Shown: piece after piece, positions 13,958-14,482 of the stretch
Numbering within the stretch: position 1 is the first letter of the stretch
Layout of the letters: each line of letters opens with the position of its first letter
NCBI GenBank assembly: GCA_041740675.1
Contig: JBGSLN010000266.1
Location: 1 to 14,482 of the forward strand
Direction: 5' to 3'
From: JBGSLN01 sp041740675
Lineage (GTDB): Bacteria; Pseudomonadota; Gammaproteobacteria; JBGSLN01
DNA length: 14,482 nucleotides
The notes under the pieces: generated by a model
What the model saw: only the letters and a program-made list of their open reading frames with translations
The model's database searches: none
What the model was told of the DNA's origin: nothing
Made by a program: the position numbers and the translations under genes

Positions 13958-14098
13958 ATGAATAACCCAGTTTCCGTACGCCGTCAAAATTTAATTTACT
14001 TCAAAACGTATCACTTTTTAATGCGTCCAGTAACCCTTGTCATAGCCTGTCTTTTCCTGGCAAGTTTTATATGGGTATATAATATTAGCGCACATTAA
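13958..14098 (+). CDS. Possible 46-residue membrane peptide
   Basis: ATG at 13958 opens a frame ending at TAA 14096-14098. The peptide starts MNNPVSVRRQNLIYFKTYHF, is basic at first, and then has one hydrophobic stretch (VTLVIACLFLASFIWVYNI) near its end. Basic-then-hydrophobic structure suggests a single-pass inner-membrane peptide. No Shine-Dalgarno sequence is visible and the region is AT-rich, so it could be a chance ORF. I do not recognise a family. Confidence 0.35.
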   Translation: MNNPVSVRRQNLIYFKTYHFLMRPVTLVIACLFLASFIWVYNISAH

Positions 14099-14176
14099 TA
14101 GTTTTTTTATACTTGTTTTTTTCCTATTATTTTTATGATATAAATATTAACTGTAATTATTAATGGTGTTTTTCGA

Positions 14177-14482
14177 ATGAAAAATCAAACAATACGAAAA
14201 ATAGTTTGGGAAGATATACGAGACACCATTTATAAAGTTCAACCTATGATGGGCGAACTCATTGATGAACTGTCGCCCAACCATGAATTACCGCTTTATT
14301 TAGCCCATTATCCCTTTGGCGCTTATATCAAAGACAGAAACCAATTTTATTATCCTTTTAATGGAGAGGGTGAAAAAGTTATCATGGGGGGTAACAAAAA
14401 AACATTTGTGGATGATTTTTCTTATGCAAATAAGAACATCCCATTATCCATTATCCTTGATAATTCTGCAGAACTCTTTATT
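14177..14482 (+). CDS. Unidentified protein, N-terminal 102 residues (cut by window edge)
   Basis: An open frame of 102 codons runs from ATG 14177 to the window edge without a stop. It starts MKNQTIRKIVWEDIRDTIYK and contains LPLYLAHYPFGAYIKDRNQF, then YYPFNGEGEKV and PLSIILDNSAELFI. It is soluble-looking, mixed helix and strand, with no signal peptide. I do not recognise the family. The upstream 78 bases are very AT-rich. A five-codon ORF (ATG at 14163) ends in TGA overlapping this ATG, and no clear ribosome site is visible. Codon use looks ordinary, so I think it is a real gene. Confidence 0.6.
   Translation, partial: MKNQTIRKIVWEDIRDTIYKVQPMMGELIDELSPNHELPLYLAHYPFGAYIKDRNQFYYPFNGEGEKVIMGGNKKTFVDDFSYANKNIPLSIILDNSAELFI

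Overview
The window looks like part of an integrative conjugative element (ICE) or genomic island from a Legionellales-type gammaproteobacterium (Legionella or a relative). It is AT-rich and dominated by one complete minus-strand cluster encoding a VirB/VirD4-type (type IVA) secretion system with the gene content of the Legionella lvh system: virB2, B3, B4, B5, B7, B6, B8, B9, B10, B11 and virD4, with no virB1. A CsrA paralog lies directly upstream, as in lvh islands (lvrC). The genus is an inference from this gene arrangement; no species marker was seen.

Layout, left to right: (1) 1-113 is the 5' end of an unidentified minus-strand gene with its own candidate promoter and a perfect palindrome. 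(2) 196-10902 is the secretion operon, read right to left and tightly packed with overlapping or abutting genes. It includes a 50-residue VirB7 lipoprotein at 6882-7034. (3) 10903-11138 is a 236-base leader upstream of virB2 with several GGA motifs, one in a hairpin loop, so it is a candidate target for the neighbouring CsrA paralog. (4) 11139-11324 encodes the CsrA paralog. (5) 11374-12735 encodes a 453-residue winged-helix-like protein in the lvrA position. Its middle is an in-frame array of 21-bp repeats beside an 80% A+T stretch, resembling a phage-lambda-type origin placed inside its initiator gene. (6) 12736-12925 is a divergent control region with a perfect 23-bp operator-like palindrome and a second inverted repeat over a candidate promoter. 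(7) 12926-13588 encodes a CI/LexA-like repressor on the plus strand that seems to lack the usual self-cleavage residues. (8) 13589-14482 holds a small HTH-like gene, a possible 46-residue membrane peptide and the start of an unidentified plus-strand gene.

Likely working (inference): the repressor binds the palindromes and controls the leftward promoter for the 453-residue protein and CsrA paralog. The CsrA paralog may then control translation of the virB2-virD4 mRNA through GGA sites in its leader. The VirB/VirD4 proteins would form the conjugation channel. Relaxase, integrase and att sites are not in this window. The most unusual element is the iteron-like array inside the 453-residue gene.
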